Shown piece by piece: positions 1-8,203 of a DNA stretch of 64,000 bases; the stretch's first letter is position 1; the number at the start of each line of letters is the position of its first letter. This DNA comes from Alphaproteobacteria bacterium Ga0077535 (lineage in GTDB: Bacteria > Pseudomonadota > Alphaproteobacteria > Caulobacterales > Aquidulcibacteraceae), in contig LNEK01000026.1 of the NCBI GenBank assembly GCA_001464425.1, positions 124,001-188,000 of the forward strand, in the 5' to 3' direction. Both the position numbers and the translations under genes were made by a program. The notes under the pieces are model-generated. The model did no database searches. It saw only the letters and a list, made by a program, of their open reading frames with translations, and was not told the origin of the DNA.

Positions 1-171
1 ATCGCCGACTTCGAGGTGCGGGACCATGCTCTCGGACGGGATCTCATATTGAGCAAACGCGACCGTGGTGAAGGCGATGAACGCCACGAAGGCGCCGGCG
101 GCCGTCTTGGCCCATTCGGCGGCCTCGGCACGCCATCCGGACGTCACCTGTTCGCCTTCGCCTTGCGTCAT
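1..171 (-). CDS. lepB: Signal peptidase I, N-terminal part (gene runs off the left edge)
   Basis: Only the first 57 codons are in the window. Signal peptidase I removes signal peptides from exported proteins at the outer face of the inner membrane. The fragment has a short cytoplasmic start, a hydrophobic segment at about residues 22-40, and then the diagnostic box around S48-M49, where S48 is the expected serine nucleophile of the Ser/Lys dyad; the general-base lysine would lie beyond the edge. The ATG at 171 is preceded by AAGGAG about 10 nt upstream. The gene is divergent from the next one. The identification rests on the catalytic box and membrane topology. Confidence 0.85.
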   Translation of the reverse strand, partial: MTQGEGEQVTSGWRAEAAEWAKTAAGAFVAFIAFTTVAFAQYEIPSESMVPHLEVGD

Positions 172-249
172 CGAAGCAACTCCTTTGGCGTGAGCGTGTT
201 CAGCGCCTAGTGTGGACGTCAACCCGGGAAGCGTTGGAGGCGCGTTTTG

Positions 250-897
250 GTGCGAGCAATGACGGCAATCCTCGGGGGGCTGAAGGACGTTATATTCGGC
301 CGCCTGACGCTTCTGGCTATTTTGAACTTCATCCTGGCCGTCACGCTGACCGTGTTGGCCGCTGGCGCGCTCATCAAATACGTGGTGCCGCTCATTCCTG
401 ACGGCGGCGGCTGGCTGGCTAACGTCTCGACGGCGGGGGAGTTCGTCGCCAGCGTTGCCGTGGTTGTGTTGGCCATCGCGTTGTCGCCGGCAATTTCGAT
501 GTTGGTTGGCGGCTTGTTGTTCGATGTTGCTGCCGAGCGGGTGGAGAAAAAGATTGGCGTGCCGGCGGGGCGTGCAGTGCCGCTCCACCAAGGTCTGCTC
601 AACGGCGCACGCATTGCGTTGCCGGCCTTGATTTTGAACCTGCTGGTGATCCCGCTTTATTTTATTCCGGTGGTGAACGCGATCGTGTTCTACGGCTTGA
701 ACGGCTTCCTGATGGGCCGCGAGTATTCAACCGTCACCGCCGCGCGCCACATGAGCTTTCGCGACGCCGTGCAACTACGCAAGCGCAACGGACTGAAGGT
801 GTTTCTGGTCGGGCTCGCGTGCTCGTTCATTCCGTTCTTCGCTCCGCTCGTCGGCGCCAGCGCCATGACCCGGCTGGTGCAATCGCTCCGAACTTAA
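250..897 (+). CDS. EI24 domain (CysZ-like) integral membrane protein
   Basis: Multi-pass membrane protein of about 215 residues with hydrophobic segments near the N terminus, around residues 65-95, around 120-150 and near the C terminus. The pattern resembles the EI24/CysZ family found across alphaproteobacteria; in that family only the sulfate-transport role of CysZ is known, and it is not implied here. The start is ambiguous: TTG at 247, GTG at 250 and ATG at 259 are in frame. GGAGG at 236-240 is best spaced for the GTG. No metabolic context narrows the function. Confidence 0.7.
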   Translation: MRAMTAILGGLKDVIFGRLTLLAILNFILAVTLTVLAAGALIKYVVPLIPDGGGWLANVSTAGEFVASVAVVVLAIALSPAISMLVGGLLFDVAAERVEKKIGVPAGRAVPLHQGLLNGARIALPALILNLLVIPLYFIPVVNAIVFYGLNGFLMGREYSTVTAARHMSFRDAVQLRKRNGLKVFLVGLACSFIPFFAPLVGASAMTRLVQSLRT

Positions 898-943
898 ATC
901 GAACAAAGGAAGGGCTTGCAGGACGAACCCTGTTCGGTTAAGC

Positions 944-959
944 GTAACCATATGGTTAC
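944..959. promoter_or_regulatory. 16-bp perfect palindrome on the ArsR start codon, probable autoregulatory operator
   Basis: The sequence GTAACCATATGGTTAC reads the same on both strands, and its central ATG is the likely start codon of the ArsR-type regulator. Dimeric winged-helix repressors bind such symmetric sites, so binding here would block transcription or translation of the operon. The palindrome is observed; the operator role is inferred. Confidence 0.6.
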
Positions 960-1308
960 AAAAGCCGGAGCCCGCACAGAAAGCGCCTTTTCGGCCATCG
1001 CCGATCCGACGCGGCGCGCGATCCTCGATCTGGTGCGCAACCGGGAAATGAGCGCCGGCGATATCGCCCGGCGCTTTCCTGTGAGCCGCCCGGCGATCGC
1101 CAAGCACGTGCGTGTGTTGCGGCAAGCAGGTTTGTTGCGCGAGCGGCGCGAAGCGACGTCGCGTTATTATCGGCTCGATCCCGCCGCGTTGCAGGCGGTG
1201 GATCAATGGCTCGCGCCGTATCGATTGTTCTGGGCGGCGAAACTCGTCGATCTCAAACGTGTGGTGGAAGAAGAGGCGAAAGCCAAATCCAAGAAGGGCG
1301 AAACATGA
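952..1308 (+). CDS. ArsR-family winged-helix transcriptional regulator
   Basis: A 118-residue protein. An ArsR/SdpR-type motif (ADPTRRAILDLV) lies near residue 18, a helix-turn-helix at about residues 33-62, and a basic, helical C terminus follows. There are no cysteine metal-site motifs, so it belongs with the non-metal ArsR proteins that usually accompany SRPBCC genes. It overlaps the next gene by ATGA, implying translational coupling. The ATG at 952 lacks a Shine-Dalgarno sequence and sits inside a palindrome. A TTG at 916 has AAGGA upstream and is an alternative start adding 12 residues. Autoregulation through the palindrome is likely. Confidence 0.85.
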   Translation: MVTKAGARTESAFSAIADPTRRAILDLVRNREMSAGDIARRFPVSRPAIAKHVRVLRQAGLLRERREATSRYYRLDPAALQAVDQWLAPYRLFWAAKLVDLKRVVEEEAKAKSKKGET

Positions 1309-2216
1309 GCGCGCTAAAGCACGAGTTCACGTGGAAGATTCCAGCGCCGCCTGCGCGCGTTTTCGCGGCGCTTACGAACGCCGAAGATTTGCAGGGCTGG
1401 TTCGCCGAGCATGCTGAGGTCGAGCCGCGCGTGGGCGGCGCCTATCGTTTCTGGGGTAAGCACACGCTCGGGACGCCGACGGCTTCCGGCGCTGATGGCA
1501 AGATCACCCGCTTCGAGGCTGGCCGCGCCGTCGCATACACCTGGCGCATCGAGGATCGCGACAGTGAAGTGTCATTCAGCATCGAAGCCGATCCTGAGAG
1601 TGCCGAAGCCAGTATCGTCAAAGGCGAGCATAGTTTCATAGAGGCGCCGGCGATCAACCGCGCCAAGGAAATGATCGACGATCTGTGGCGCTTCAATTGG
1701 GGCAATTTCTCCGCGCACCTCGCAGGCGGGAAGGGCAAGCTCCTCGTCGATTACGGCGCCAAGAATCCGGACGTTACGCTCTCGATCTATATCGATGCGC
1801 CGCCATCAGCCGTGTTTCGCACTTTGATCGATCCGGAGAAAATCCAGCAATGGTTCGGTGTCGCCGCCGCCGTCGATCCGCGCCTCGGCGGCGCCTGGCA
1901 TTTGAAGATGGAATTCGAGAAGGACGGACAGAAGGTCACTTCGCCGCCGTGCAAGATTTTGGACTTGGTCGAGAACGAGCGCTTGGCGATCTCTTGGCCT
2001 GATTGGCGCGGCGACAAGACCGTGCCGGATCAGCGCGTGCTCTGGATGCTGAAGCCTGAAGGCGCCGGCACGCGTGTTGAATTTGTGCATGACGGATTCG
2101 TGCGCGCCGTCGATGTTAGCGATTACCCGTTCGGCTGGGGCTGGTTTCTGTCGCGCATCACGACGGTGGCGGAAGGCAAGTCTTTGGACGCGCCGGCCGG
2201 ACACGAGCAGTGCTAG
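1305..2216 (+). CDS. Tandem SRPBCC (AHSA1-like) domain protein
   Basis: A protein of 303 residues containing two START-like/AHSA1 domains in tandem, about residues 4-145 and 160-290. Both begin with the family pattern of an alternating strand, then APPARVF or APPSAVF, then a W-F near residue 35 of the domain, then an R-x-G-G-x-Y/W turn. Single-domain members are common partners of ArsR regulators; the two-domain form points to an internal duplication. START-like folds bind hydrophobic ligands, but the ligand is unknown. The start overlaps the ArsR stop (ATGA), so the two are co-translated. Confidence 0.85.
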   Translation: MSALKHEFTWKIPAPPARVFAALTNAEDLQGWFAEHAEVEPRVGGAYRFWGKHTLGTPTASGADGKITRFEAGRAVAYTWRIEDRDSEVSFSIEADPESAEASIVKGEHSFIEAPAINRAKEMIDDLWRFNWGNFSAHLAGGKGKLLVDYGAKNPDVTLSIYIDAPPSAVFRTLIDPEKIQQWFGVAAAVDPRLGGAWHLKMEFEKDGQKVTSPPCKILDLVENERLAISWPDWRGDKTVPDQRVLWMLKPEGAGTRVEFVHDGFVRAVDVSDYPFGWGWFLSRITTVAEGKSLDAPAGHEQC

Positions 2217-2224
2217 GAGCGACC

Positions 2225-2635
2225 ATGCAAGGCATCGACTATCTCAAGGCGTTTGGCGTGGCGCTGGCGCTGATGATCGCGAGCGTCGCCATCGCCTTCG
2301 GCGTGATGGCCATTTACGGCCAACTCATCGCCCCGGGGCGCGAGGCGGCGTTTTACCAGGAAGCGGCGCTGAGTATCGCGCCGTGGTCTAGCGTCGTCGC
2401 TGGGGCGCTCCTGTTTTTCGGCGCAGCTCTTCTTTTCGGCGTGCGCCGGCCCGGTCGCTCCGCCACAGCATTTGCACTGACGTTCACGGCGATCTATGTC
2501 GCGACTGATCTTGCAATCATCGCCGCCGTCGGCGGGCTCGGCCAGCAGATGGCGATGATGGGACTTTCGTTCGCCACGAAGTTTGGCGCGGCGTTTTTGG
2601 GCGCCCGGCAGGCGAGCGGCGCGAAGGCGCGTTAG
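2225..2635 (+). CDS. Small four-helix membrane protein, function unknown
   Basis: A 136-residue protein with about four hydrophobic segments. The ATG at 2225 follows AGGAG at 2216-2220, which overlaps the stop of the SRPBCC gene, so it is the third gene of the ArsR operon. I do not recognise a family. Its position downstream of a ligand-binding-type protein and its regulator suggests a membrane role in the same response; this is inference. Confidence 0.7.
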   Translation: MQGIDYLKAFGVALALMIASVAIAFGVMAIYGQLIAPGREAAFYQEAALSIAPWSSVVAGALLFFGAALLFGVRRPGRSATAFALTFTAIYVATDLAIIAAVGGLGQQMAMMGLSFATKFGAAFLGARQASGAKAR

Positions 2636-2649
2636 GCGGGGAGGCGGAT

Positions 2650-3033
2650 ATGGCGATCGCAAGAATCATTCTGGGAATCGTGATCGGGATCGCGCTGGGT
2701 TTGGGCGCCGTGATCGCGGGCGACATGCTCAATCATCAATTGTTTCCGCCGCCGCCGCCGGACCAATGGCGGGAGTACGCGGTCAGCGCACCCTTCTATA
2801 AGCTTGTTGGCTTGCCGATCGCGTACACCATCGCGGCATTCGCCGCCGCGTTCGCTGCTGCGAAGATTGCCGCGCGCACGTGGGCGGGGTGGGTTGCGGG
2901 CGGCGTGTTGACGGCCGCGACGTTTGCGAACCTGATCATGGTCATTCATCCGCTTTGGATGACGATCGCTTGCGTCGTGTTCGTGCCGGCGGCGGCGTGG
3001 TTTGGCGCCAAACTCGCCGCGCCGAAAGCTTAG
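2650..3033 (+). CDS. Small membrane protein, function unknown
   Basis: A 127-residue protein with an N-terminal hydrophobic segment (about residues 5-25), a proline-rich stretch of five consecutive prolines near residue 38, and two or three further membrane segments. It starts 14 nt after the previous stop, behind a GGGGAGG ribosome site, so it is probably the last gene of the ArsR operon. Its stop codon overlaps that of the convergent acetyltransferase remnant on the other strand. Confidence 0.7.
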   Translation: MAIARIILGIVIGIALGLGAVIAGDMLNHQLFPPPPPDQWREYAVSAPFYKLVGLPIAYTIAAFAAAFAAAKIAARTWAGWVAGGVLTAATFANLIMVIHPLWMTIACVVFVPAAAWFGAKLAAPKA

Positions 3034-3729
3034 TCTTTGACCCAGTAGGTGTAAGAATAAGCAGTCTCGAAGCCGTCGGCGGCGTAGAGTGCGACGGCGG
3101 CTTCGTTGCTGGCTTCGACTTGCAGATAGGCCGATTGCGCGCCGTTGCCCGCGCCCCAGCCGCAAAGCGCGCGTACGATATCGCGGGCCAAGCCTTGGCG
3201 GCGTGCGTTCGGCGCCGTGCGCATCAAGTAAAGGCCGAGTTTGTTGTCGGTGACATCGCCAAAGCCGATGGCGGCAGGCTGATGGTTCAAACGCGCAATC
3301 GCAAACGTGCGCGGCGCGGTTGTGCGCATCACGATATCGGCGCGCTCGGCGAAATCTTCGAGACTTGGCGCGGCGAGCCGAAGCGGCGTCCAGAATGAAT
3401 CGGTGGGTTCATCGTCGAGCGTGACCGGACGATCTGGCGGCTGCGTATGGCCAAGCGTGCGGGTCATCACCAAGGTTGGCATGAATTGCGTGTAGCCGCG
3501 CTGTTCTAGAACTTGCTGGAGGTGCGGCGGCTCGATCGCGCCCGGCGAAGCGTTCGGCAGCTTCGATCGATGCGTCCAAGTCGCCCCCGCTCCACGCCAG
3601 CGGCCAAGTCGAGTTCACGCGCCACGATCGGCCCGAGGTCGCGAAGGCGCGCCAGCCATCGATGTCTGCGACGTTTTTCGCCGGCCAAGCGCGGATGCAG
3701 GCGGTTTCGAAAGCGAGGGCAGTGATCAT
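3030..3729 (-). pseudogene. GNAT family N-acetyltransferase, interrupted by frame change with missing codons
   Basis: Two reading frames together make one acetyltransferase. The N-terminal part (from the ATG at 3729) has the start typical of this GNAT group: ACIRAWPA near residue 10, then D-G-W-R and N-S-x-W-P. The C-terminal part has the acetyl-CoA binding pattern RRQGLARDIVRAL and the closing GFE-x-x-Y. The frame changes near 3530-3550. By comparison with the usual domain spacing, about 10 residues are absent between ERFAG and the SPGAIEPPHL continuation. Short TTCGCC repeats could flank the lost segment. The start overlaps the stop of the methyltransferase gene (ATGA). It is either a true pseudogene or an assembly error. 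Confidence 0.75.
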
Positions 3730-4274
3730 GGCGTTCTCCGCCGAAAGACGTCTTCGGCGATGGCGGCGAGCATGGGCTTGCCGGCGACAGTGCGAAGCTT
3801 CGTGGTGACAACGCCGAACAAGGGCGTGAGGCGCTGCTTCAAGGTTCGCGCGATCTTGCTGCGTTGATCGGCGCTGGGCGGTTCATATACCAGAACCAAA
3901 CGCGTATCGCGATGCATGATGCGGCGGATATCGCGAAGTTGCGCGCCGTCGTCGGTCCAGAACATGTTGACGTTGATGGCGAACACGCGGTCGAACAGGG
4001 CAGGTTCGCGATCGCGCGCATCGAAGGGCCTGTTCCAGAATATTGCTTTTCCGGGAGGTGAGATGGCCTTGCAGCGGGCGAACGCGGCGTCGCAAGCGGC
4101 TTTGGATTTTTCGACGCCGAAATAGGAGCCTCTGCCGGTTAGCTGTTCGCAGACGCGCTCGGCCGCAATGCCGCTGCCGCAGCCGATCTCGATGACGCTT
4201 GAGTCCGGCGTGAGCTCCAAGAGTTCGAGCGCCCATTTGATCCGCGCCGGCGCGAGCGCCTTTGGCTCAGGCAC
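3726..4274 (-). CDS. Class I SAM-dependent methyltransferase
   Basis: A protein of 182 residues with the Rossmann-type SAM-binding motif I (VIEIGCGSG) at residues 27-35 and an acidic strand-2 region. The substrate is not evident. It starts at a GTG that overlaps the ecm stop codon, and its own stop overlaps the next gene's ATG, so the three genes read as one operon. Nothing in the sequence links it to cobalamin chemistry, so association with ecm may be incidental. Confidence 0.8.
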   Translation of the reverse strand: MPEPKALAPARIKWALELLELTPDSSVIEIGCGSGIAAERVCEQLTGRGSYFGVEKSKAACDAAFARCKAISPPGKAIFWNRPFDARDREPALFDRVFAINVNMFWTDDGAQLRDIRRIMHRDTRLVLVYEPPSADQRSKIARTLKQRLTPLFGVVTTKLRTVAGKPMLAAIAEDVFRRRTP

Positions 4275-6234
4275 GCGCCGCGACGAGTTTCACGACATCG
4301 GCCATGATGCCCGTGATCTTGAAATCCTTCGGCGTGTAAACGCCGGCGACGCCCATCTGCTTCAGCGCCAGCGCATCGACAGGCGGGATGATGCCGCCGA
4401 CGACGAGCGGCACGTTCTCCAAGCCTTCAGCCCGCATCAGGCGCACGACTTCTTGCACGAGATCGAGGTGTGAACCCGACAGGATCGACAAGCCAACTGC
4501 GTGTGCGTTCTTTTCCTTCGCGGCGGCGACGATTTCGGCGGGCGTCAGGCGGATGCCTTCGTAGATTGCGTCCATGCCGACGGCGCGTGCGCGGGCGGCG
4601 ATTTGTTCGGCGCCGTTGGAATGGCCGTCGAGGCCGGGTTTGCCAACGAGGAAGGTGAGTTGACGGCCGAGCTTTTCGCTCAACGCTGCTACATCACGCT
4701 TCACGGCTTCGGCGTCCTCGACGCCGGTTTCGATGACGAGGGCGACGCCGGTGGGCCCGCGATATTCGCCGTAGACTTTGCGCAAGGCGGCGGCCCATTC
4801 GCCAGTTGTCACGCCGGCTTTGGCGGCGGCGATGGAGGCGGGCATGATATTCTTGTCAGCGCGCGCATCTGCTTCGAGGTTTGCGAGCGCGGTTTCGGCG
4901 GCGCTCTTATCGCGAGCGCTGCGCCAAGCTTTGAGGCGCGCGATCTGTTCGGCTTCAACCGCGAGATCGACGGTGTGAATGTTCTTCTCGCCAGCTTCGA
5001 GCGGCGAGGGCTCGCCTTCGGTGTAGGCGTTGACGCCGATGACTTTCTGTTGGCCGGCTTCGATTTGTTCGACGCGGCGGCGGTTGGACTCGACCAAAGC
5101 CGCCTTCATGTGATCGAGCGCCGCAGCTGCGCCGCCGATCGTGTCGATGGTTTTGAGCTCGGCGCGGGCGCCTTCGATGAGTTGCGCGACTTTGGCTTCG
5201 ATGACTTTGGAGCCGTCGAAGATATCTTCGAACTCGAGCAGGTCGGTCTCATAGGCCAGCACTTGCTGCATGCGCAGCGACCATTGCTGATCCCAGGGGC
5301 GCGGCAGGCCGAGCGCTTCGTTCCAGGCGGGCAATTGCACCGCGCGGGCGCGGGCGTCTTTCGAGAGCGTGACCGCGAGCGTCTCCAATAAAATGCGATA
5401 GACGTTGTTCTCGGCTTGTTGCTCTGTCAGCCCCAGCGAGTTCACCTGCACGCCATAGCGGAAGCGGCGGGCTTTCTCGTCGTCGACGCCATAACGTTCG
5501 CGGCCGATTTCGTCCCAGAGTTTGACGAACGCGCGCATTTTGCAGAGCTCGGTCACGAAGCGCATGCCGGCGTTCACGAAGAACGAAATGCGGCTGAACA
5601 CCAGCGCGAAGCGCTCCGGCGCCACTTCGCCGCGGGCTTTCACTTCGTCCAGCACAGCGATGGCGGCGGCGAGCGCGAAAGCGAGTTCTTGCTCCGGCGT
5701 CGCGCCGGCTTCTTGCAAGTGGTAGGAGCAGACGTTCATCGCGTTCCACTTCGGGATCGCGTCGAGGCTCCAGGCGATAGTGTCGGCGGTGAGCTTCAGG
5801 CTTGGCGCCGGCGGGAAGATGTAGGTGCCGCGCGAGAGGTATTCTTTGAGGATATCGTTCTGCGTCGTGCCCGTGAGCTTTTTCGGATCTGCGCCTTGCT
5901 CTTCGGCGAGCGCCACATAGAGCGCCAGTAGCCAAGCGGCCGGCGCGTTGATCGTCATCGAGGTGTTCATCTGTTCGAGCGGGATGGCGTCGAACAATGC
6001 GCGCATGTCGCCAAGGTGGCCAACGGGGACGCCGACTTTGCCGACTTCGCCGCGGGCGAGAATGTGATCGGAATCGTAGCCGGTCTGCGTCGGCAGATCG
6101 AAGGCGACGGAGAGCCCGGTCTGCCCCTTGGCCAAGTTTGCCCGGTAGAGCTTGTTCGACTCAGCCGGCGTCGAGTGGCCCGCATAGGTGCGGAAGATCC
6201 AGGGCGGGTCGGGGGCGTGCTGGAAGTGAGTCAT
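4267..6234 (-). CDS. ecm: Ethylmalonyl-CoA mutase (coenzyme B12-dependent)
   Basis: A 655-residue single-chain acyl-CoA mutase: a TIM-barrel substrate domain in the first ~500 residues followed by a B12-binding domain. The cobalamin motif D536-x-H538-x-x-G541 is present, followed by the S-x-L and G-G elements. The stretches FRTYAGHST, FDLPTQTGYDSD and NTSMTIN are those I know from the Ecm/MeaA group rather than two-subunit methylmalonyl-CoA mutase. It converts ethylmalonyl-CoA to methylsuccinyl-CoA in the acetate-assimilating ethylmalonyl-CoA pathway. The nearby ccr and mcd genes encode the steps before and after, supporting this over methylmalonyl-CoA mutase. An inverted repeat lies upstream. 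Confidence 0.93.
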   Translation of the reverse strand: MTHFQHAPDPPWIFRTYAGHSTPAESNKLYRANLAKGQTGLSVAFDLPTQTGYDSDHILARGEVGKVGVPVGHLGDMRALFDAIPLEQMNTSMTINAPAAWLLALYVALAEEQGADPKKLTGTTQNDILKEYLSRGTYIFPPAPSLKLTADTIAWSLDAIPKWNAMNVCSYHLQEAGATPEQELAFALAAAIAVLDEVKARGEVAPERFALVFSRISFFVNAGMRFVTELCKMRAFVKLWDEIGRERYGVDDEKARRFRYGVQVNSLGLTEQQAENNVYRILLETLAVTLSKDARARAVQLPAWNEALGLPRPWDQQWSLRMQQVLAYETDLLEFEDIFDGSKVIEAKVAQLIEGARAELKTIDTIGGAAAALDHMKAALVESNRRRVEQIEAGQQKVIGVNAYTEGEPSPLEAGEKNIHTVDLAVEAEQIARLKAWRSARDKSAAETALANLEADARADKNIMPASIAAAKAGVTTGEWAAALRKVYGEYRGPTGVALVIETGVEDAEAVKRDVAALSEKLGRQLTFLVGKPGLDGHSNGAEQIAARARAVGMDAIYEGIRLTPAEIVAAAKEKNAHAVGLSILSGSHLDLVQEVVRLMRAEGLENVPLVVGGIIPPVDALALKQMGVAGVYTPKDFKITGIMADVVKLVAARA

Positions 6235-6262
6235 GGCCGGGATCGATCATGGGACAGGGTTT

Positions 6263-6275
6263 GTTGCAGTGCAAC
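6263..6275. promoter_or_regulatory. Inverted repeat in the ecm / transporter divergent promoter region
   Basis: GTTGCA-G-TGCAAC, a perfect 6-1-6 inverted repeat, lies 29-41 bp upstream of the ecm start in the 164-bp gap between ecm and the nucleoside transporter. It is placed where an operator or activator site would be expected. The regulator is unknown. Confidence 0.45.
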
Positions 6276-6398
6276 AGAGTGAGCCTGCCGCGCGATTGCC
6301 CAGGCCGAAGCAATTTCAGCGCACGGGGGAGAAAAGGCGCCCCCGCGATTGCAGCGATTTTTGCCGCTTCCTAGCGTGGGCCCGCTTGGGGGAGTCGC

Positions 6399-7673
6399 AT
6401 GCCTTATTCGTTCGAGAATGCGCGCAGCTTGATTGCGCTCGTCGTGATCATCGCGATCTGTTGGCTGCTCTCGGAGCGGAAGGGGCGTTTTCCGGTTTTT
6501 CTCGCCATCGGCGCGCTGGCCGCGCAGGCGGGCTTGGTGCTGGCGCTATTTGCCATTCCGAATTCGCAGGCGGTTCTGAACGGCGTCACCGGCGTGGTCG
6601 ATGCGTTGGCGACGAGCAGTGACCGGGGCGCGCAGTTCGTGTTCGGCCATCTCAGCGGCGGGCAATCGCCGTTTGTGATGGAGCCGACGAGTTCGAGCTT
6701 GCCCTTCATCTTCGGCTTTCGCGTGCTGCCGCTCATTCTGGTGATCTCAGCGCTCTCAGCTTTGCTCTGGCATTGGCGCATTCTGAAGTGGATCACGCGC
6801 TTCTTTGGCTTTCTGTTCGAGAAGACGATGGGGCTCGGAGGCGCCTCGGCGCTCGCAGTCGCCGCCAACATTTTCATGGGCATGGTGGAGAGCCCGATCG
6901 TTATCCGCGGCTATCTCGACAAGCTTTCGCGCTCCGAGCTGTTCTTGATGATGGTCGTGGGGCTCGCCACCGTCGCTGGGTCGACGATGATTGCGTACGC
7001 GGTGATCCTGTCGCCGGTGTTGCCCAATGCGGCCGGCCATGTGCTGGCGGCGTCGATCATCTCGGCGCCGGCCGGGATTTTGCTCGCGCGCATTATGATT
7101 CCGGAAGCGCCCGACGCGCCGCCACTCAGTTACGAGGTGACGCTGAAGTACGAAAGCTCGATGGATGCGATCACCAAGGGCGTCCAGGACGGCGTCATGG
7201 TCGCCGTGAATGTCGCGGCGTTTTTGATCGTTTTTGTCGCCTTTGTTTGGATCATCAACGGCATGCTGGCGCTCGCGCCGCCGCTCAATGGCGAGGTCGT
7301 GACGTTGCAGCTTTTGTTTGGTTACGCGTTCGCCCCGGTCGCTTGGCTGATCGGGGTGCCGTGGAACGAAGCGTTCGCCGCTGGAAACATTTTGGGGACG
7401 AAGCTCTTCCTGACTGAGTTCATCGCCTTCATCGAACTCGGCGCTATTCCGGCTGAGGATATGAGCGAGCGGACGCGGATGATTTTGACATACGCGATCT
7501 GTGGCTTTGCCAATGTCGCTTCGGTCGGGATCATGACGGGCGGCATGACGGTGCTAATGCCGGCGCGTCGGTCGGAGATTTTGGGGCTTGCGTGGAAGGC
7601 GTTGTTGCCGGGCTTCATGGCGACGCTGATGACAGCGGCGATCGTGGCGGCATTTCCGGCGGGCATGTTTTAG
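6399..7673 (+). CDS. Concentrative nucleoside transporter (CNT/NupC family)
   Basis: A 424-residue inner-membrane protein with about ten hydrophobic segments. Family motifs are present: the FMGMVESP segment that lines the nucleoside site, the TEFIAF segment and the CGFANVASVGI segment near the C terminus. Members import nucleosides with Na+ or H+. A leader of 164 bp separates it from the divergent ecm gene. GGGGGAG precedes the ATG. It appears monocistronic; a strong hairpin follows. Confidence 0.92.
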   Translation: MPYSFENARSLIALVVIIAICWLLSERKGRFPVFLAIGALAAQAGLVLALFAIPNSQAVLNGVTGVVDALATSSDRGAQFVFGHLSGGQSPFVMEPTSSSLPFIFGFRVLPLILVISALSALLWHWRILKWITRFFGFLFEKTMGLGGASALAVAANIFMGMVESPIVIRGYLDKLSRSELFLMMVVGLATVAGSTMIAYAVILSPVLPNAAGHVLAASIISAPAGILLARIMIPEAPDAPPLSYEVTLKYESSMDAITKGVQDGVMVAVNVAAFLIVFVAFVWIINGMLALAPPLNGEVVTLQLLFGYAFAPVAWLIGVPWNEAFAAGNILGTKLFLTEFIAFIELGAIPAEDMSERTRMILTYAICGFANVASVGIMTGGMTVLMPARRSEILGLAWKALLPGFMATLMTAAIVAAFPAGMF

Positions 7674-7691
7674 TGGCGCACGAAGAGCGCC

Positions 7692-7727
7692 GCCGCGCCG
7701 CTGGATGCTTCATCACAGCGGCGCGGC
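7692..7727. terminator. Strong hairpin between convergent genes
   Basis: A perfect 12-bp stem (GCCGCGCCGCTG pairing with CAGCGGCGCGGC) with a 12-nt loop lies between the transporter stop and the convergent GlsB-like gene. There is no long T-tract, so termination efficiency is uncertain, but the location fits a shared transcription end. Confidence 0.55.
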
Positions 7728-7738
7728 TCGCGTAAAGT

Positions 7739-8002
7739 CTAGTTCGCGCGTCGGACGAGGCCGATCAGCAGCAGAAGTACGATCGCGCCGATGGTAGCGT
7801 ATGCGATCGTGGTGATAAGCGGGTTTCCGAGCGAGAAGCTGAGGCCCAGAGTGGGGAGCAGCCAGCCGGCCAAGAACGCGCCGACGATGCCGACAATGAT
7901 GTTGCCGACCAAGCCCAAGCCGTAGCCCTTAACAACCAGGCCGGCCAAGAAACCGGCGATGGCGCCGACGATTATCCAAATGATTAGGCTTTCAACGGTC
8001 AT
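7739..8002 (-). CDS. GlsB/YeaQ/YmgE family stress-response membrane protein
   Basis: A small protein of 87 residues made of three glycine-rich transmembrane helices with the GAIAGFLAG and GNIIVGIVGAFLAGWL repeats typical of the transglycosylase-associated / GlsB family. These proteins are often induced by envelope or osmotic stress; their molecular role is unknown. The ATG at 8002 is preceded by AGGGGA. The gene is divergent from ccr. Confidence 0.9.
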   Translation of the reverse strand: MTVESLIIWIIVGAIAGFLAGLVVKGYGLGLVGNIIVGIVGAFLAGWLLPTLGLSFSLGNPLITTIAYATIGAIVLLLLIGLVRRAN

Positions 8003-8203
8003 GTGATGTTCCCCTGCGGCCGAGAGGCGGCCGCCACCGGCGCTCAAGCCCAAGTCGGACCCTAGCTCCATAAGCGTGGTAAACGGGTAGGAACTCGCCT
8101 TGTTCCCGAAATCGGCGATCGCCGCTCAAAATTGCCGCAACGGCAGAGGCATTGACGCACTGCAGCATGACAGCGCATCGTGCGGGTCCTGAGGGAGTTT
8201 ATG

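Noticed and set aside
916-951. TTG start for the ArsR regulator at 916
   Set aside because: It has AAGGA upstream but would add 12 residues not seen in typical family starts; kept only as an alternative.
4501-5391. A 296-codon plus-strand frame opposite ecm
   Set aside because: Overlaps conserved mutase sequence; repetitive F-D/A-G-F-D composition is typical of antisense frames.
4267-6234. Methylmalonyl-CoA mutase as the product
   Set aside because: The one-chain layout and several stretches match ethylmalonyl-CoA mutase, and ccr and mcd are nearby.
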